Below are positions 27,999 to 39,972 of a stretch of 64,000 bases of DNA, piece after piece. The position numbers and the translations under genes were made by a program. Source of the stretch: Absidia repens (lineage: Eukaryota > Mucoromycota > Mucoromycetes > Mucorales > Cunninghamellaceae); contig MCGE01000003.1 in NCBI GenBank assembly GCA_002105175.1, forward strand, positions 2,119,001-2,183,000, read 5' to 3'. The first letter of the stretch is position 1. Every line of letters starts with the position of its first letter. The notes below the pieces were generated by a model. It made no database searches, had not been told where the DNA came from, and was given only the letters and a program-made list of their open reading frames with translations.

Positions 27999-28870
27999 TG
28001 AGTATATCTATAATAAAAGGGGTGGTATAAGGGATAACGAGGAAGAGAGAAGAAAAAAGAAGAAGAAGAAAAAAGGGGGTGGTAGGACGTAAGGGGGAGA
28101 GGTGCGAACGGCAAAAAAAGGCTTTTAAAATCGAGCACCGCCAAGAAAAAGAAAAAATAATAAGGGATTTTTTTTTTTTGATTGATTAGAATTGTAAGGC
28201 GCAGGGTAGAAAAAAAAAAAAAAAAAAAAAGAATCCGGAATTTAAATGTTTACCGGTTGGAGTCCGGTCTTCCATTATTGATAGTCTCTCTTTGCAACCA
28301 TTGTTGCTGCACAGTACTGTTGGGAAATTCACAAACTTGTCTTTACTTGTTTACCTTTTTCTTTTCGTCCTCCATTTTGCGCTTTCTCTTTTTGGAATCT
28401 TGTTATGGAACAAAAAGCCCTGACCCCTCCACTATCATTCATTTATGGATTTACCAACATGTCGATATTACCATTATTATTATTATTGTTAGTACTACTA
28501 TCCATTTTTGGTAATATCCTCATTATCCTCTCATTATCCATTTATCACCGCTTTTTATTTATGTATTATTGTATAATTACATATCTTATCCTTTTTTCCC
28601 CATTTTTTTGCCAATACATAATCAATAAAAACGTCTGTGTGACAGCTTATACAGTGTTATACGGTACAGTAGAAACCTACAATAGCAATACCGTATCATC
28701 GGGAAAACTTAAGTTGCATCATTATTCTGAAGAATATAGTCAAGCTATAATATATCCAGCAAAACAGCAACGTTCTGGAACCCCCTTGCGCATTTATTTC
28801 ATAGAAATGAAAAAGGTCATCGAAAAAAACATCAGAACTGCAGGTAGAGCAAAGGTCACAAAAATAAACA

Positions 28871-29575
28871 TTTCAAATCCCGCCCACGTGGATTTTTGTT
28901 TGACTCCATTTAATTTTGCGCCCTCTCCCTCTCCCTCTTCATTTCTTCACCATTTAACTTCTTTGAGACGATGGTGATCTTAGATTGGTGTCAGGACAAG
29001 TTTAGAAGGGGTTCCACATCAGGGATTACAACATGCATGGGAAGCCCTTTCATTTTGGATCTAGGATTTGGGAATACCATTAGTTGGCTTTTTGGAACTT
29101 CCATTAGTTTAGTTTAGTTTTAGTTTGCCCATAGTTTGTATCTACATCTGAATAAAATATGTTTCTTTTACTTGCTTCAATGAAAAATGTTCCATTTGTA
29201 TCTCATGTCTTGTGAAATAGATCCCTGTTTTTTTTTTACTACCATCGACTTCTTTTGATGAACGTTGACCGTTGTTGTGCTTCCATAAAATATACCCTTT
29301 TACCGACTTTCATATGTATTGTCTGCCTTACCCAGTATATTAGGTCCATCTAGACCATAGTATTGACCATTCTTCATATCCCACATCAATCTCCCTCATT
29401 ATTTCTCCAGTAGATAGTTCCTTTAAATCCCTTGATATAATGACCCACCCACGCCTTCGTTTTACTTTCAGTATCTACCAATATGCTTCAATAAAATGTA
29501 TATTTTTTATTAACCATCTTCTGGCCCATCTAATAATGAATAATGTCGCCATTTTATCTGTATCGTGAGTTCCCT
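28871..29575 (+). repeat. Dispersed CACGTG-headed repeat, copy C
   Basis: The head at 28871-28890 matches the family consensus TTTCAAATCCCGCCCACGTG exactly. The core (about 28980-29060) contains TTAGATTGGTGTCAGGAC and GGGATTACAACATGCATGG. AATAAAATATG lies near 29151, and ATAAAATGTA with the ATAATGTCGCCATTTT tail near 29490-29560. No long open frame. Confidence 0.8.
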
Positions 29576-30185
29576 ATCAAATATGCTCAATAAATATTCA
29601 CTGTATTCGCCATGTATGTGTGCGTATGGAAAAACAACAGACATGCCGGTGAAAAAACAGACGGGGAATGTTTTACCGCCTCCTGCATTTCAAACTAGGT
29701 GGGAGCCCCTTATGGCCCAACTATCGTGCCCAACGTTGCGTCAATTATTTGGGTGCATTGGGAAAAAAAGATAGAAAGGGAACCAGATACCTTCGCGCGG
29801 CCCTTTGAGGGGGGGGGGGAGCGCAGTGAGGTCAACAGAAAGTGCACAGCCTTCCTTCAAAAGAAAAAAAAAAAAGTAGTTTCAATGACAAGGAATAATT
29901 TTATGGGGATCGGGGGACTGAGTATTTGGGCGCTGGACCTCATCCTGGGAATGCAAAGGCGGTTCTCAGAAGATGTGAGAACCACCACAAAGCCATTTCA
30001 AAATAACCTACACTGTGAAATATTTCATAGTATTGAGCTGAGACGGTGGCAGAAAAACAAAGCTAAGCCAGATATTGAAATGCCGCCTTCCCTAGCTATT
30101 TTTTTTTTGTGCTTATTTACTGCCTACATATATGTGACGCCCATCTTTGCGATTCCAAAGCAGTAGCATGATCATGCTTGGAAAC

Positions 30186-30216
<31 letters not shown>

Positions 30217-30734
30217 TCGAGTCAAAGTAGTCAGACGTTGGTGTTCCCATTGGCTATGAACTGCATCCCCAAAATATCGTTTTGACATTTTCATCGTGCT
30301 TACATATTATATTGGGCAAGTAGTTGATGATAATTGAATCAGCGACCATGAAGGGATTTGGATGGGATGGTTCGTCATCATACTTGAAATACGTATATAT
30401 ATAGTTATAGATTGAATACTTATTTATTTATATTGAATTGAGCCAAAAAAAAAAAAAAAAAAAAAGGGGGGGAGGGGCTTATCGGATGTTTCCGCCCGTC
30501 TTCCATGTAAGGTAGATCAGAAACTCTTCCATTCTATGACAGTCTTACATTAAGTCGAATAAGACATATAAAAAACAAAACCAACAGAATAATAGACCCA
30601 TCAATGACCGATCTAAAATAAGCGGAATGTTTATCTTATCCAATGAACGGGCGTCGTTTGAAAAGAAGGAGACTGTTTCTATGGCTTTTTTTTGCAAAAC
30701 TTTTTTCGGATCTGTAAAAAAAGTTTTGAATCCA

Positions 30735-30744
30735 TATATAATAT
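30735..30744 (+). promoter_or_regulatory. TATA-like box of ARB1
   Basis: TATATAATAT lies about 100 bases upstream of the ARB1 ATG, before a long pyrimidine-rich leader (30770-30830). Confidence 0.4.
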
Positions 30745-30842
30745 TTATTTTTTGAAAATTCTTTTCCGTTACCCCTTTTCTTCTTCTTTCCCTTTCCCTC
30801 CCTCCCTCTCTTTTTTTTTTTTTCCTTCTTCTACATTACATT

Positions 30843-32769
30843 ATGAGTGGTCAAGTTTCCGCCTCCAAAGCTAAACGTCTCGCAGCTAAGGCTGCCCGTG
30901 AAGCCAAGTCTGGTAAGACCAGTGCCAAGTCATCGGCCAAAAACACCCCTATTGCCTCTGGCAACAACTCTGATGAAGATCTTGGTATGGGCAACTTGAA
31001 CATCAAGGTGGATCGTACTGCTACTGGTGTGTACACTTCCCAGGAACGTAGCAGAGATATCAAGATTGAATCTTACTCTCTCAATTACCATGGTCGTGTC
31101 TTGATCGAAAACGCCAGCATCGAACTCAATTTTGGCCGTCGTTACGGTTTGGTGGGTTCCAACGGTTCCGGTAAATCTACCTTTTTGCACTCTATTGCCG
31201 AAAGAGATATTGAAATCCCTGATCACATTGATGTAAGTTTTGGGTTGAATAGACAAAAATCAAAAGGAAGCGAGTTTATTAGTTAGTGATTGGTGCACTA
31301 GTGGGATGATGATCGTTACTGACTCTGTAGGCATGTATTTTATTTTTCAATAGACTTATCTTTTGAATCAAGAAGCCGAACCTTCTGATATGGATGCTGT
31401 TGAATGTGTGATTTCTTCTGCCCAAAAGGAAGTGGCCCGTTTGGAAAAGCAAGTCGAAGACTTGTTGGGTGAAGATGCCGACAACCCATTGTTGGATGAT
31501 ATCTATGAACGTATTGAAACCATGGATCCTGCTACTTTTGAAGTGCGTGCCTGTACTCTCTTGTCTGGTTTGGGTTTCAACACTCAACAAATGAAGAAGC
31601 CTACCAAGGACATGTCTGGTGGTTGGCGTATGCGTGTGGCTCTTGCCCGTGCCTTGTTTATCAAGCCTACTTTATTGGTGTTGGATGAACCTACTAACCA
31701 TTTGGATTTGGAAGCGTGTGTGTGGTTGGAAGAATACCTCAAGACCTATGACCGTATTTTGGTGGTTGTGTCCCATTCTCAAGATTTCTTGAACGGTGTG
31801 TGCACCAACATGATGCATCTTAACCCCAAGCGCAAATTGATTTACTATGGTGGTAACTACGATGCCTTTGTCAAGACCAAGCAAGAAAACGAAGTCAATC
31901 AAGCCAAGGCCTATGCTAAACAACAAGAAGAAATTGCTCACATCAAGAAGTTCATTGCCTCTGCTGGTACTTATGCTAACTTGGTCCGTCAAGCTAAATC
32001 CAAGCAAAAGATTATCGACAAGATGGAAGCTGCTGGTTTGATTGAAAAGGTCGAAAACGAAATCCAATTCAAATTCAACTTCACCAACGTTGTCAAGCTC
32101 CCTCCTCCTGTCTTGGCTTTCCAAGAAGTCTGTTTCTCTTACACTGGTGATATGAAGAAATTATTGTACAAGGATATCGAATTGGGTGTGGATATGGATT
32201 CTCGTGTGGCTTTGGTCGGTCCTAATGGTGCTGGTAAATCTACTTTGCTCAAATTGATGAGTGGTGAATTGGTACCTACCAATGGTCGTGTCCAACGTCA
32301 TACCGCTTTGAAGCTTGGCAAATACTCCCAACATTCTGCTGATCAATTGGACATGGATCTCTCTCCTATTGAATATATGTCAAAGCAATTCCCTGGTAAG
32401 GGATCTGATATGGAATTCTGGCGTAAGAGCATCGGTCGCTATGGTTTGACCGGATCTCACCAAACCTCTCCTATTAGTCACTTGTCCGACGGTTTGAAAT
32501 CTCGATTGGTATTCGCTGAATTGGCCATGGCACAACCTCACATTATCTTGTTGGACGAACCTACTAACCATTTGGATATGGAATCCATCGACTCTCTTGC
32601 TGATGCTATCAAGGCCTTCACTGGTGGTGTGGTTCTTGTTTCTCACGATTTCCGTTTGATCTCTCAAGTTGCTGAACAAATCTGGAGTTGTAACAATGGT
32701 CACGTAGAACCCTTCCAAGGCTCTATTGCTGAATACAAGGAATCCCTCCGAAAGAACGTCAAGTTGTAG
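30843..32769 (+). CDS. ARB1: ABC-F ATPase ARB1 (ribosome biogenesis)
   Basis: Two exons (30843-31232, 31354-32769) give 601 residues. The N-terminus is Lys/Ala-rich. Two ABC ATPase domains lack membrane segments, as in the ABC-F class. Domain 1: Walker A GSNGSGKST near 105, signature MSGGWRMR near 217, Walker B LLVLDEPTNHLD near 237. Domain 2: Walker A GPNGAGKST near 419, an altered signature LSDGLKSR near 507 and Walker B IILLDEPTNHLD. The domain order, linker and length fit yeast Arb1 and human ABCF2, which act in 40S and 60S maturation and export. Codon use is strongly biased, as expected for high expression. A pyrimidine-rich leader precedes the ATG. Confidence 0.93.
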
Positions 32770-33318
32770 ATTAGATTTTTTTATATTTATATTATTTATT
32801 TTATCATATCATATCATCTCTCCCCATTTAGCGATAGAACTTTTTTATACAACCAAAAATGAAAATAAAAAACCTTGTTATTATATATCTACTATATATT
32901 TTTGTTGTCAGATGAATGAAATCTTATGTGTGTACCCCCTCATCTGTTCCAAATCCTGCATATTTAAAGCCCGTTTAAATAAACATCTGATGTAAAGGAC
33001 CTTGCATATGTGTTACTTTATGATGACATTTCAAGCAGTGAAATGAAGTTGAGCCAGGGAACGAGAAAGAGGGGTTGTTGTTGTTGGGGGAAGATGGAAG
33101 ACCTAGGAATGATGAATAAAGTTGAGATGGGGAATACAGATTTTTTTTTCTGGCTTTACTTAAAAAATGATGTCAATATTCTGCCTAAAATCGGACTAGT
33201 GCTGAACCAAATAAAGGCAGAAAAATACACAATTTTTTTTCCCTTTTCCCTTTCAGTTCTTTTTTTTTTTTTTTTCTTTCCTTCCTTCCATTTTTTTTTC
33301 TTTCCATATATCAGTATT
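32770..33318. other. Tandem spacer
   Basis: It separates ARB1 from the vacuolar transporter gene. Several T runs (33239-33300) form a pyrimidine-rich leader before the ATG at 33319. The transporter frame stays open upstream to about 33010, but that part is low-complexity and not protein-like. Confidence 0.45.
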
Positions 33319-35597
33319 ATGTCAAATTCGACTGATCCTATACCAGATGACACTATTGCTGATCTTGTACAACAACACTTGATAGGTAATGCCACAAGTA
33401 CATCTGCTTCCATTCAAGAATCCGATGCCCCGCAATTGCAACATGAAACGGTGAACAGCGAAGAACCACTCACAAATACAGACGAAATACAGGTGCCTTA
33501 TCATTTGGCGGGTGCAGCAGTGACGCATGATATCTATACCCATGCCAACCATCTCATTCAGCGACAACAATTGCAACGATCCAAATCAACGAGCGATCTT
33601 CGCATGAAGGGTGGTGTGATTATTCAGGACGACGACAAAGGCGATCAAGATACTACGGTTGCGTTTGAAAATTTGGACAAACCTGGTGGTTTCCGTCGAT
33701 TCCATGTCCATCAACAAAAACAATTACAATTACAACAACAACAACAGCAGCAGCAGCAAGAACCGGAGACACACAGCGGCAATGGCGACAAAAGACATGT
33801 TCCTCCATCCATGCGCTCGCAGTCACCAGCACGAGCCCCTTCTGCCTTCCATGAATTGTTTCGTCCTACCTCGGTGGCATCACAAGAATCCCACGCTTAT
33901 ACCGATTTATCTGATCTTTATCGCCCGCATTCTTTAGCACAAACCATCAACACACATTGGCGAGCCCCGCAGCAACAGCAACAGCGGCCACCAAAACGCA
34001 CTCGTCATTTCTTGGAATATTTGGCTGTTACGTCTCTGATGGATCACTTTGCCGGGGAAGACTTGTCCGATTCCGATAAAGAAGATGACGAAGACGAAGA
34101 CGAAGATGACGACGTTGTTCAGGATGAAGAACAGACCGTTGGGGAACAAACACCTTTATTATCTGGCAACCATGCACCACCCCTTCGCTATCGACGCCAA
34201 CACCCCTCTCCTTCTCCTCATCATCCTCATGGCGGTGGCAATGGCGGCGGCGGCGGCAAGGCAGAACGGAGAAAACTGCGTCGACAAATGTCTGGCATGC
34301 AACACTCTTCCAAAAAGACAAATACGCTCAAGACGGTGTTTTTATTATTCAAGGCGTTTATCAGCAGTGGGATTCTTTTCCTTCCCAAGGCGTTCTCGAA
34401 CGGTGGCCTGGCGTTTTCTGTGTTTGTGATCTGGTTGATGGGTGGTGTCTCATTGTATTGCTTCTTGTTACTGTTGGATTGCAAAAACTTTATCTCGGGA
34501 AGTTATGGGGATATTGGTGAAGCAACCTATGGCCATTGGATGCGAAGGGTGGTTTTATTCTCTATTGCCATCTCTCAGGTAATCTTAAGAGGTTCAATGG
34601 TAAAAAAAAAAAAGCGGGGCCATGCTTACTAACTTTTTTTTTTTTTTTTGTGAGTGTAGTTGGGCTTTGTGTGCGGTGGGACGATTTTTATTGTCCAAAA
34701 TACAATCGAAGCGATTCGTGGACTCTCTCACTACACAATGGTATTGAATTCCACTGCTGTCTTGGTAGGCGTTTGTCTCTTGCTCATGCCACTCGTCTTG
34801 ATTAGAAATATCGCCAAACTGTCACCTACGGCTCTTTTATCTGATGTGCTTATCATTGGCGGGTTACTGGTGCTACTGATCTACGACTTGGTACAAATCT
34901 TTGTCAATAACCCAGCGACGCAAGATTCTCCCCTTCCGTCTGCTGGGCCAAATATGGTCTGGGTATTCAATCCTACCTATTATTCAGTCTTTGTTGGCAC
35001 GGCGGTTTATTCTTTTGAAGGCATTGGTAAGATTAGCAAAAAAAAAAAAAAAAAAAAAAAGGGTGATGGGGGAGGATATATACATATATGTATATATATC
35101 GACGAAAACGATGATCTCATTTTATGATTCTTTGATGATGATGAATTTAGGTTTGATCATTCCTATTCGTGATGCCATGGAACAACCACAAAGATTCCCA
35201 ATGGTGTTAACGGGGGTCATGTGTATGGTGGCTGGTACGCTTTGTTGTGTGGGCACGTTAGGCTATGTGGCTTTTGGAAGTGATGTGGCTACTGTGGCCT
35301 TACTCAATCTCCCTCCTGGACCCTTCCCGAACGCCGTCCAGTTAGGTTATGCCGTCGCTGTGCATCTCACTAATGTGTTGGCACTCTTCCCCACCATCCG
35401 GATTGTTGAACAGGCCTTCTTTGGTGAACGAACAGGGAAATACAATGTACGGATCAAATGGGAAAAGAATTTTGTCCGATTCGCAGTGGTCATAGTGGCC
35501 GGTTTGGTTGCTTTCTTTGGTGCCAATGACTTGGATAAATTTATTAGTTTGATTGGATCTATTTGTTGCTGTAAGTTTATTTCTCTATAAAGGGATT

Positions 35598-35645
<48 letters not shown>

Positions 35646-35866
35646 TATATTCGTTGATAGAGAGGAACAAGGGGACTCAAATTGCTTTTTTATTACTCTG
35701 CTGTATAGGTCCACTTAGCCTGATTTTTCCACCCCTTTTTCATCTGAAATTGCCTACAACGACAGGCCTGAAGCGTGTGATCGATCTAGTCTTGATTACA
35801 TTTGGTGTTGGGGTTATGTCATTTACTTTGTACAATACATCAAAGCAGTGGGGATCGTCGATTTAA
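33319..35866 (+). CDS. Vacuolar amino-acid transporter, Avt3/Avt4-like (AAAP/SLC36 family)
   Basis: Four exons (33319-34578, 34660-35026, 35151-35570, 35709-35866) give 734 residues. A long N-terminal cytosolic region (about 330 residues) is Gln- and Asp/Glu-rich and ends in a basic patch (KAERRKLRRQ). Eleven or so membrane helices follow, beginning with the family motif KTVFLLFKAFISSGILFLPKAF. Others are GGTIFIVQNT, VYSFEGIGLIIPIRDAM and FPTIRIVEQAFF. The long N-terminus and these motifs point to yeast Avt3/4, which export neutral and basic amino acids from the vacuole. The N-terminal dileucine-type EQTPLL may be a vacuolar sorting signal (inference). The last intron carries a long AC microsatellite. 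Confidence 0.88.
35596..35641. repeat. (AC)n microsatellite
   Basis: About 46 bases of perfect AC repeat inside the last intron of the Avt-like gene. Confidence 0.9.
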
Positions 35867-38172
35867 AAGCAATAGGGCCGTCAAAAGGTGTGGTGTAGGT
35901 GTATTGAATTAGTTTTTATTATGGTTAATATATCTTCACATTTTTATATTCCCACTTTACCGTTATATATACATATTCCCTCCCCCCTCTTCATGAAGAA
36001 AAAAAAAATTAGATAGTGTTTTAGTTATTTATTTGTTTATACAATCATTTATAATAAATTCTGGGATTCCTTTTTGGACTTCTTATTATGGGGGGTTTTT
36101 TTTTGTTTGAATGAAATTATGACATTTTATTTTAAAATATGATATGGTAAGCTAATCGGTAAAGACTTGATGTGATAGGTCATGGTGCGTTAATGTATTA
36201 TTGAGATTTGGTGGGAAGGACCACTTGGCGATAAGAATGGATGGCAGACGAGGGGATTATCTTTGAATATACTATGATGATGTTTACCAGGCTTTCATTC
36301 ATTTTTATTGGTTTGAAAAACTGTCAAAAGTGCAGAACTGAATGCTATTCATACTTGTGAATGGTTTGAGTGACCCCTAATGTGTTTACAGTACTGAGTG
36401 ACTTTATTATCTTTTTTTGTTTAACAACTACATAGGGTTTATCCACCAACTCCATGTATGTTAGGGTTCTGAGTCTGGAAGAGATGGCAAAGACTTCATA
36501 GGACTGAAAAGTGAAAAAGAACTGACTGATGCAAAACATAAGCATTTCTTTATCTCGCCTAGTACATAGAAAAAAAGCACTACCACATCATAAACTATTG
36601 AAAGCGTCTGATACTATGTACATAGAGCTTTTTTTTTTTTTTTTTTATTAAAGAATAAACATAAATGCAATGTGAACAAAGAAAATTAATTATTCTACCG
36701 AGGGTGACTACTATTTAGATGTGATGGAGGAGAGGTAAGCCATTTTACGGCGACTGACGAACTATTCTACTGCATTGGGGAATTAGTTTATGACTAGTTG
36801 AACATCGTTGAGTACAAAGTCATTTATATTGCCGGTATTGAACCGTGTTAGTTGCTGTCATGACAAGAGAGTCACCATGCTTCCTATACTCTTCCAATGT
36901 TGAGTATTATAAACCGACGAAGAAGGGAAGGCCACTGTTAAATGGTGAAGAGTAGCTGCAGATCTTCATGCCGTAAATATTGAGTGTTCTTTGTTGCCGC
37001 CAAAAAAAAAGACGGAGTCATATTTCTGCCATAACAGGAGTGGGTCCCTGTTGAATAAAACAAAGACATAATCACGACGATGCTGACGATATTGGTTACT
37101 GTAAAAGAAGCGGGAGTAATCATGTCTTAGATTTTGAGTGGTGGCAGTTCTTTTAAAGAAAAAAAAAAAGGAAAAAGAGGGAGAGAACCATCATGCCGAT
37201 GATATTGCATGATGTTGATGTTATAAAAAAAACCGTAAACCAAAGTTCAAAACATCAGTTTAAATCCCGCCCACGTGAATGTTTATTTACGGCCGTTTTT
37301 TTTTTTTCTTTCGTCTCTCTTTCTTTTTCTTCTTTTTTTCTTTCGTTAATTCTTCATAATTGTGACTCCTATGGGGCTATGATGGACTTAGATTAGTGTC
37401 AGGACTAGTTTAGAAGCGTTTTCAGAACAGGGATTACAAGATGCATGGGGAAACCCTGTCATTTTGGATTTTGGATTTGGGACCACCATTAGGTGGGCTT
37501 TTGAAGCCTCCATTAGATTAGTGTAGTTATAGTCTTTATCTACATCTCAATAAAAATATTTTTTTTTTACCAGCTTCAATGAAAAATGTCCCGTTAGTCT
37601 CTTTCATGTCTTATGTAATAGATCCCCTTTTTTACTACCATCATCTCTTTTGATGAGCGTTGACGATTGTTTTGCGTCAAGAAAAAGTATTCCCTTTGTC
37701 TTTGTAATATATTGTATAGTACTGTATGCTAGATCCTTTTTACAATTGTCCCTTTAGATTAACATTGAACATTCTTCAGATCTCTCAAGTGTCTTCAAAT
37801 ACTGGTCCCCCCACCTTCGTCATTAGAACCCTTTTCACAAAGAACCCTGCCCCTTTACGTTAATATTGACCATGTGTGTTGGACCTTCCACGAAAAGTGT
37901 AGTTTTAGCCATAGCACTCACTTTTAGTTCCTTTTTTTTTTTTTTTTTTTTTTGCCCTATTCAATAAAAATGATATCTTGAAAATTATCATTGTTATGTA
38001 TGCGCTGTTTATAATATACAGAGCGTGATGAGGAAGTTTTGATGGATTATAGAATGGCAGAGGGGATGATTTTACGGTACTGGTGACATTACCTTTGTAT
38101 TATATATATCATATCGCTTACATGATTTATTATAAAAACAAAATATACTGTAAAGGTGATGTATACTATATT
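35867..38172. other. 2.3 kb convergent spacer with repeat copy D
   Basis: It holds repeat copy D (37259-37870), T runs at 36630-36646 and 37931-37952, and both 3' flanks. Short open frames (for example minus 36938-37123) lack support. Confidence 0.5.
37259..37870 (+). repeat. Dispersed CACGTG-headed repeat, copy D
   Basis: The head TTTAAATCCCGCCCACGTG at 37259-37277 is followed by a pyrimidine tract. The core (37380-37465) contains TTAGATTAGTGTCAGGACTA and GGGATTACAAGATGCATGG. CAATAAAAATA lies near 37547. The tail is shorter and more diverged than in the other copies, so the right end is uncertain. Confidence 0.75.
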
Positions 38173-39972
38173 TTACAACCGGGAAAGGAAAAACTGGTCA
38201 GATAGTCTTGATTTCAAGTAGAGCAAATTGAGAGCACCAACAAAGTAAGCTAATCCAGTGAATATTTTGGCTGTCAGGAAATTAGGTGCTTCAATGACAG
38301 CGACCACATTAAGTCCATAGAACGAAATGGCCGTCAAAATTAAAAATATAGTATAGGCACTTTCGAATTTATCCTTTTCCACGACGTTTGTGATGGATGC
38401 ACCAAGTGATTGGAACACCCCTGCAGTGAGTCCATAGACACAGGCAAAAGCCAATAATGTAACAAAATCATTTGCTAAAGTCCACATTAGAAAGGAGCTT
38501 AAACTGGCTATTACACAACTGATTATGGTCACATTGATGTATCCAATTCTATCTCCTATGTGTCTTTTTTGATGTAAATATATATTTATGAATATATGCA
38601 ACGTAGTCATAATTAGTATTAAATAATATCAAATTTGATTCCTTACCCTGCCGCAATTCTACCCAATCCACTGACAGCAAATGATAGTGATATTATTATA
38701 GATGTTTTAGTGTCTGATAATCCCAATGAAGTTGCATGAGCTGCGTAAAAATGATGGTTCAGTGACGATGTTCCTTTTTTTTTTTTTTTTTTTTTTTGTT
38801 CTGCAGGTATGAACTTACAAGGTACAAAAAAATATGGAACGTAAAATGCAGCTTCAATAATGTTATCAGCGAGGCACCAAATAAGTAAATTTTTGTTTTT
38901 CAGTACCGAGAAATCAACAATGTCTTTTATTTTTTGGGGTTGTCTTTTCTTTTTGTCTTTGAGTAAAAGAGCAGCAACACTAAAGGTGACAAAACAAATG
39001 AACCCAAGTACCCGGAAACACCATTTTGAGCCAAAAGAATGATTCAAAGAAGTCATAATAAATGGAAGTGCGCATCCACCTATACATCCTCCACAGGAAA
39101 CAATTCCTAATGCGATACCTTGTTTTTTGTGGAGCCACTGAGGTATGAGAACATTACTTGCCTGGGTGCATAAAAAAAAAGTAACGGTAAATAATTAAAA
39201 ACCCGCTTTCCCCGGCCAAAATCCCACTACACTTACATAGAAAAAAACACTGGAACCGGATCCAAAAATAATGCCAATCGATATGATCAAGTGCCAAATC
39301 TGTCAAAAAAAAAAGTTGAATTGACGTGCACTCCTTTATTCTCGGTTGAAGCCATTTACCTCAGTATTCAAACTTGCCAGTTCCAGTCCCAAGGTACATA
39401 ACATGCCGGCCATAAACATGACCGTTCTCAAGTCAAATTTTGACAATAATATCTGAGCCACAATACTTAGCAAGTTTAACAAACTATCCGCAACGGACAC
39501 AACAATACTGAGTTGTAAAACAGCTTCGCTACCTGTTCCATACTGAGACTGCTCCAAGTGATCTTGCATTATTCCTATAATTTAAAGTATATAAAACCAT
39601 CAACATCCCACCCCTGGCTCTAGTAATACATATATATATATATATCGAGAAATTACCCCTGGAAATAGAGTCGAGTTAAAACAAAAAAAAAATCAGAAAC
39701 AGAAGAAAAATAATCACTGTATAGTACCATGCAAATGTAATTCCAAGTCCAATAAACTGAGAAAGGAACCCAACAAATACAATGAACCAAATCAATAGAT
39801 TGTGTTCTTCTTCTTGATCATCGTCCGATTTATTATCGTCACTGTCACCCATTTTTTGGTTTTCTATCGCCGAAAGTGCCTGCGGTTTCTGATACTGTAA
39901 AGAAGCGTCCACATTGGTCGTCAGTGAACTATTTGATGAGTTTTTATTTAAGCTTTCAGTGTGTAAATTCAT
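38173..39972 (-). CDS. Monocarboxylate-type MFS transporter, second copy
   Basis: Seven exons, one of two bases, give 450 residues. The N-terminus is Asn/Ser/Asp-rich and cytosolic. Landmarks match the first copy: ITFAWGIMQDHLEQ, WLHKKQGIALGIVS, LPFIMTSLNHSFG, HATSLGLSDTKTS and GRIAAG before HIGDRIGYINV. Exons on minus: 39728-39972, 39657-39658, 39360-39574, 39237-39299, 38819-39161, 38647-38740, 38173-38563. Length is divisible by three only with the GG microexon. Intron positions at the microexon and after the GRIxAG segment are shared with the gene at 4934. Codon use is more AT-rich than in the housekeeping genes here. Solute unknown. Confidence 0.83.
39657..39658 (-). other. Two-nucleotide microexon (GG) in second MFS transporter
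   Basis: On the minus strand the upstream exon ends in GCATG (39728) and the next starts GAATAATGC (39574). Between them TTTCCAG, GG, GTAATT supply acceptor, exon and donor. Inclusion gives TGG GGA ATA ATG (Trp-Gly-Ile-Met), aligned with the same feature at 5397-5398. A second GG with acceptor-like CCAG and donor-like GTGGGA lies nearby (about 39613-39619) and could substitute. Confidence 0.72.

Larger units (their letters stand above)
27999..30842. other. 2.8 kb divergent spacer with repeat copy C
   Basis: This contains repeat copy C (28871-29575), A runs at 28210-28230, 30185-30214 and 30444-30465, and the ARB1 promoter. A 190-codon frame (28405-28977) is hydrophobic and AT-driven and runs into the repeat, so I do not accept it. 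The frames near 29565-30166 are also unconvincing. Confidence 0.5.

Noticed and set aside
28405..28977. 190-codon hydrophobic frame
   Set aside because: Composition is driven by T-rich DNA, the end overlaps repeat copy C, and no domain or splice partner is visible.
29565..30166. Overlapping open frames of 69 and 155 codons
   Set aside because: Neither resembles a protein family. One is interrupted by homopolymers and no introns can be proposed.
31233..31353. Possible C/D snoRNA in the ARB1 intron (ATGATGA then CTGA)
   Set aside because: The two boxes are only a few bases apart, leaving no room for a guide and no terminal stem.
33010..33318. In-frame N-terminal extension of the Avt-like transporter
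   Set aside because: It is a low-complexity, T-run-rich leader. The ATG at 33319 starts a protein-like sequence.
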